A stretch of 6,786 bases of DNA. Source: Treponema sp. (GTDB taxonomy: Bacteria > Spirochaetota > Spirochaetia > Treponematales > Breznakiellaceae). This document shows positions 6,071 through 6,786 of the stretch, piece by piece; the first letter of the stretch is position 1, and every line of letters starts with the position of its first letter. The notes beneath the pieces are model-generated. The model ran no database searches. It saw only the letters and a program-made list of their open reading frames with translations, and was not told the origin of the DNA. The DNA lies in contig JAITAI010000278.1 of assembly GCA_031284195.1 (NCBI GenBank), positions 1-6,786 on the forward strand. Direction: 5' to 3'. Position numbers and translations under genes: made by a program.

Positions 6071-6120
6071 GGGCTTTTGGGTTCTACGAAGCTCTGCGGT
6101 CCTTAGCCCTGCTATTTTTT
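6071..6120 (+). terminator. Weak candidate terminator after the deacylase gene
   Basis: GGGCT at 6071-6075 can pair with AGCCC at 6105-6109, with further partial pairing inside (GG 6079-6080 with CC 6101-6102). A T6 run follows at 6115-6120. The stem is poor and the loop long, so this is only the best candidate in the spacer. The stretch 6004-6070 holds two small dyads (GTTAG/CTAAC at 6024-6035 and CCTTG/CAAGG at 6035-6046) and no gene. Confidence 0.3.
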
Positions 6121-6138
6121 ACCTGCCTTGGTTGGTAC

Positions 6139-6144
6139 TATAAT
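6139..6144 (+). promoter_or_regulatory. Perfect TATAAT box, possible distal promoter of the UPF0210 gene
   Basis: TATAAT at 6139-6144 is a consensus -10, and a second copy occurs at 6162-6167. Neither has a good -35 at 16-18 bp; the T-run at 6115-6120 is the nearest partner for the first. If used, the transcript would carry both downstream inverted repeats in its leader. Confidence 0.25.
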
Positions 6145-6181
6145 AAACCGGCCTTTTCTTCTATAATTAGTCTAATCATTG

Positions 6182-6216
6182 AGGCTGTTTCAAAATTTGA
6201 CATGCTGAGACAGCCT
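6182..6216. repeat. 11-bp inverted repeat in the leader of the UPF0210 gene
   Basis: AGGCTGTTTCA at 6182-6192 pairs with TGAGACAGCCT at 6206-6216, with one G-U pair and a 13-base loop. The following TTTACTT is not a proper T-run, so termination is uncertain. Transposon ends in related bacteria can look similar, but no transposase is present. It could be a terminator for the deacylase transcript or a leader structure. Confidence 0.45.
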
Positions 6217-6227
6217 TTACTTATAGA
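6197..6227 (+). promoter_or_regulatory. Candidate proximal promoter of the UPF0210 gene
   Basis: A perfect TTGACA at 6197-6202 is followed after 19 bases by TATAGA (6222-6227, four of six). The spacer is longer than ideal. The -10 lies inside the inverted repeat at 6221-6241, so a regulator there would control it. Confidence 0.35.
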
Positions 6228-6241
6228 ACCGTCTTCTATAA
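6221..6241. promoter_or_regulatory. Perfect 8-bp inverted repeat, possible operator
   Basis: TTATAGAA at 6221-6228 and TTCTATAA at 6234-6241 are perfect arms around a 5-base centre. The arm CTTCTATAA also occurs at 6158-6166. Position over a candidate -10 and start point, 30 bases before the coding start, suits a repressor site; an RNA hairpin is the alternative. Confidence 0.4.
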
Positions 6242-6271
6242 GAATAGACGTTTATATCTAAGGTAGTACCT

Positions 6272-6786
6272 ATGCTTTTTACCCCTTTTGAGATCACGGA
6301 AACGGTGGATATGTTCCTCCGGTTTAAACTGGATATTCGGGCTATTACCCTGGGGGTCTCCCTCCTGGACTGCGCTACGGCGTCCGGGGTAGAAACCCGA
6401 AGGAGAATCCGGGAAAAGCTCCTGCGAATCGCAGGTCCCCTGGTAAAAACCGCCCGAGCCTTGGAAACCGAATACGGTATCCCCATCATCAATAAACGCC
6501 TTTCAGTAACTCCCTTGGCTTTGGTGGCTGCTGCATCAGATGACCACGACTATACCCCCTATGCCCAAGTCCTGGATGAGGTCGTCAAGGAATTAGACAT
6601 TGATTTTGTAGGCGGCTTTTCCGCCCTGGTGCAAAAAGGCGTTTCCCAAGGAGATCGGCGGCTGATTGATTCCATCCCTCACGCCCTATCCCATACCCAA
6701 CGGGTCTGCGCCTCGGTGAATGTGGCAAGCACCAAGAGCGGTATCAATATGAACGCAGTACGCCGCATGGGGGAAATAATAAAGGC
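6272..6786 (+). CDS. UPF0210/DUF711 (PFL-like) family protein, 3' end outside window
   Basis: An open frame of 171 codons begins at ATG 6272-6274 with AAGG at 6260-6263, and is still open at the window edge. The family is about 450 residues, so roughly the first 38 percent is present. Conserved stretches are 'LDIRAITLGVSLLDC' (20-34), 'YGIPIINKRLSVTPLALVAAASD' (69-91), 'DFVGGFSALVQKG' (111-123) and 'RVCASVNVASTKSGINMNAVRRMG' (143-166). These strongly match UPF0210. Its biochemical role is not established; the fold is described as related to glycyl-radical (pyruvate formate-lyase-like) barrels. In many bacteria the gene follows a small ACT-domain (UPF0237) gene. None lies immediately upstream here, where the spacer has inverted repeats. 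A functional link to the deacylase gene is not evident. Confidence 0.9.
   Translation, partial: MLFTPFEITETVDMFLRFKLDIRAITLGVSLLDCATASGVETRRRIREKLLRIAGPLVKTARALETEYGIPIINKRLSVTPLALVAAASDDHDYTPYAQVLDEVVKELDIDFVGGFSALVQKGVSQGDRRLIDSIPHALSHTQRVCASVNVASTKSGINMNAVRRMGEIIK

Noticed and set aside
6217..6492. Minus-strand frame of 91 codons over the start of the UPF0210 gene
   Set aside because: It is the shadow of a well-conserved plus-strand coding region.

Overview
The window looks like chromosomal DNA of a bacterium with moderate to high GC in most genes. Gene content and overall texture suggest a spirochaete, perhaps a Treponema of the insect-gut type. That is an impression from recognition, not a computed assignment. 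No rRNA, tRNA, CRISPR array or intact mobile element was seen.

Layout. (1) Positions 1-624 are AT-rich and carry one small exported protein with a YbjN-like look. (2) Positions about 633-965 hold a GC-rich, palindrome-crowded stretch with no convincing gene. It is probably a dispersed repeat or structured element and marks a sharp change in base composition. (3) Positions 973-4061, minus strand, form a three-gene operon read in the order SelA-like PLP enzyme, RidA-type deaminase, sodium:solute symporter. (4) Positions 4062-4398 are a divergent control region with a clear sigma70-type promoter for the minus operon, a LacI-type palindrome inside it, a pair of 12-bp direct repeats 42 bp apart, a further dyad, and phased T-tracts. 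(5) Positions 4399-6003, plus strand, encode an N-acyl-D-amino-acid deacylase with a complete metal and catalytic residue set. (6) Positions 6004-6271 are a spacer with two inverted repeats and candidate promoters. (7) Positions 6272 to the end hold the N-terminal third or so of a UPF0210/DUF711 protein cut by the window edge.

The four central genes fit one catabolic route. The symporter would import an acylated D-amino acid or amino-sugar acid, and the deacylase would remove the acyl group. The SelA-like PLP enzyme would then eliminate ammonia (or another leaving group), and RidA would hydrolyse the reactive enamine/imine to a 2-keto acid. The divergent arrangement around a shared, operator-rich promoter region supports joint regulation. 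The exact substrate is not visible in the sequence.
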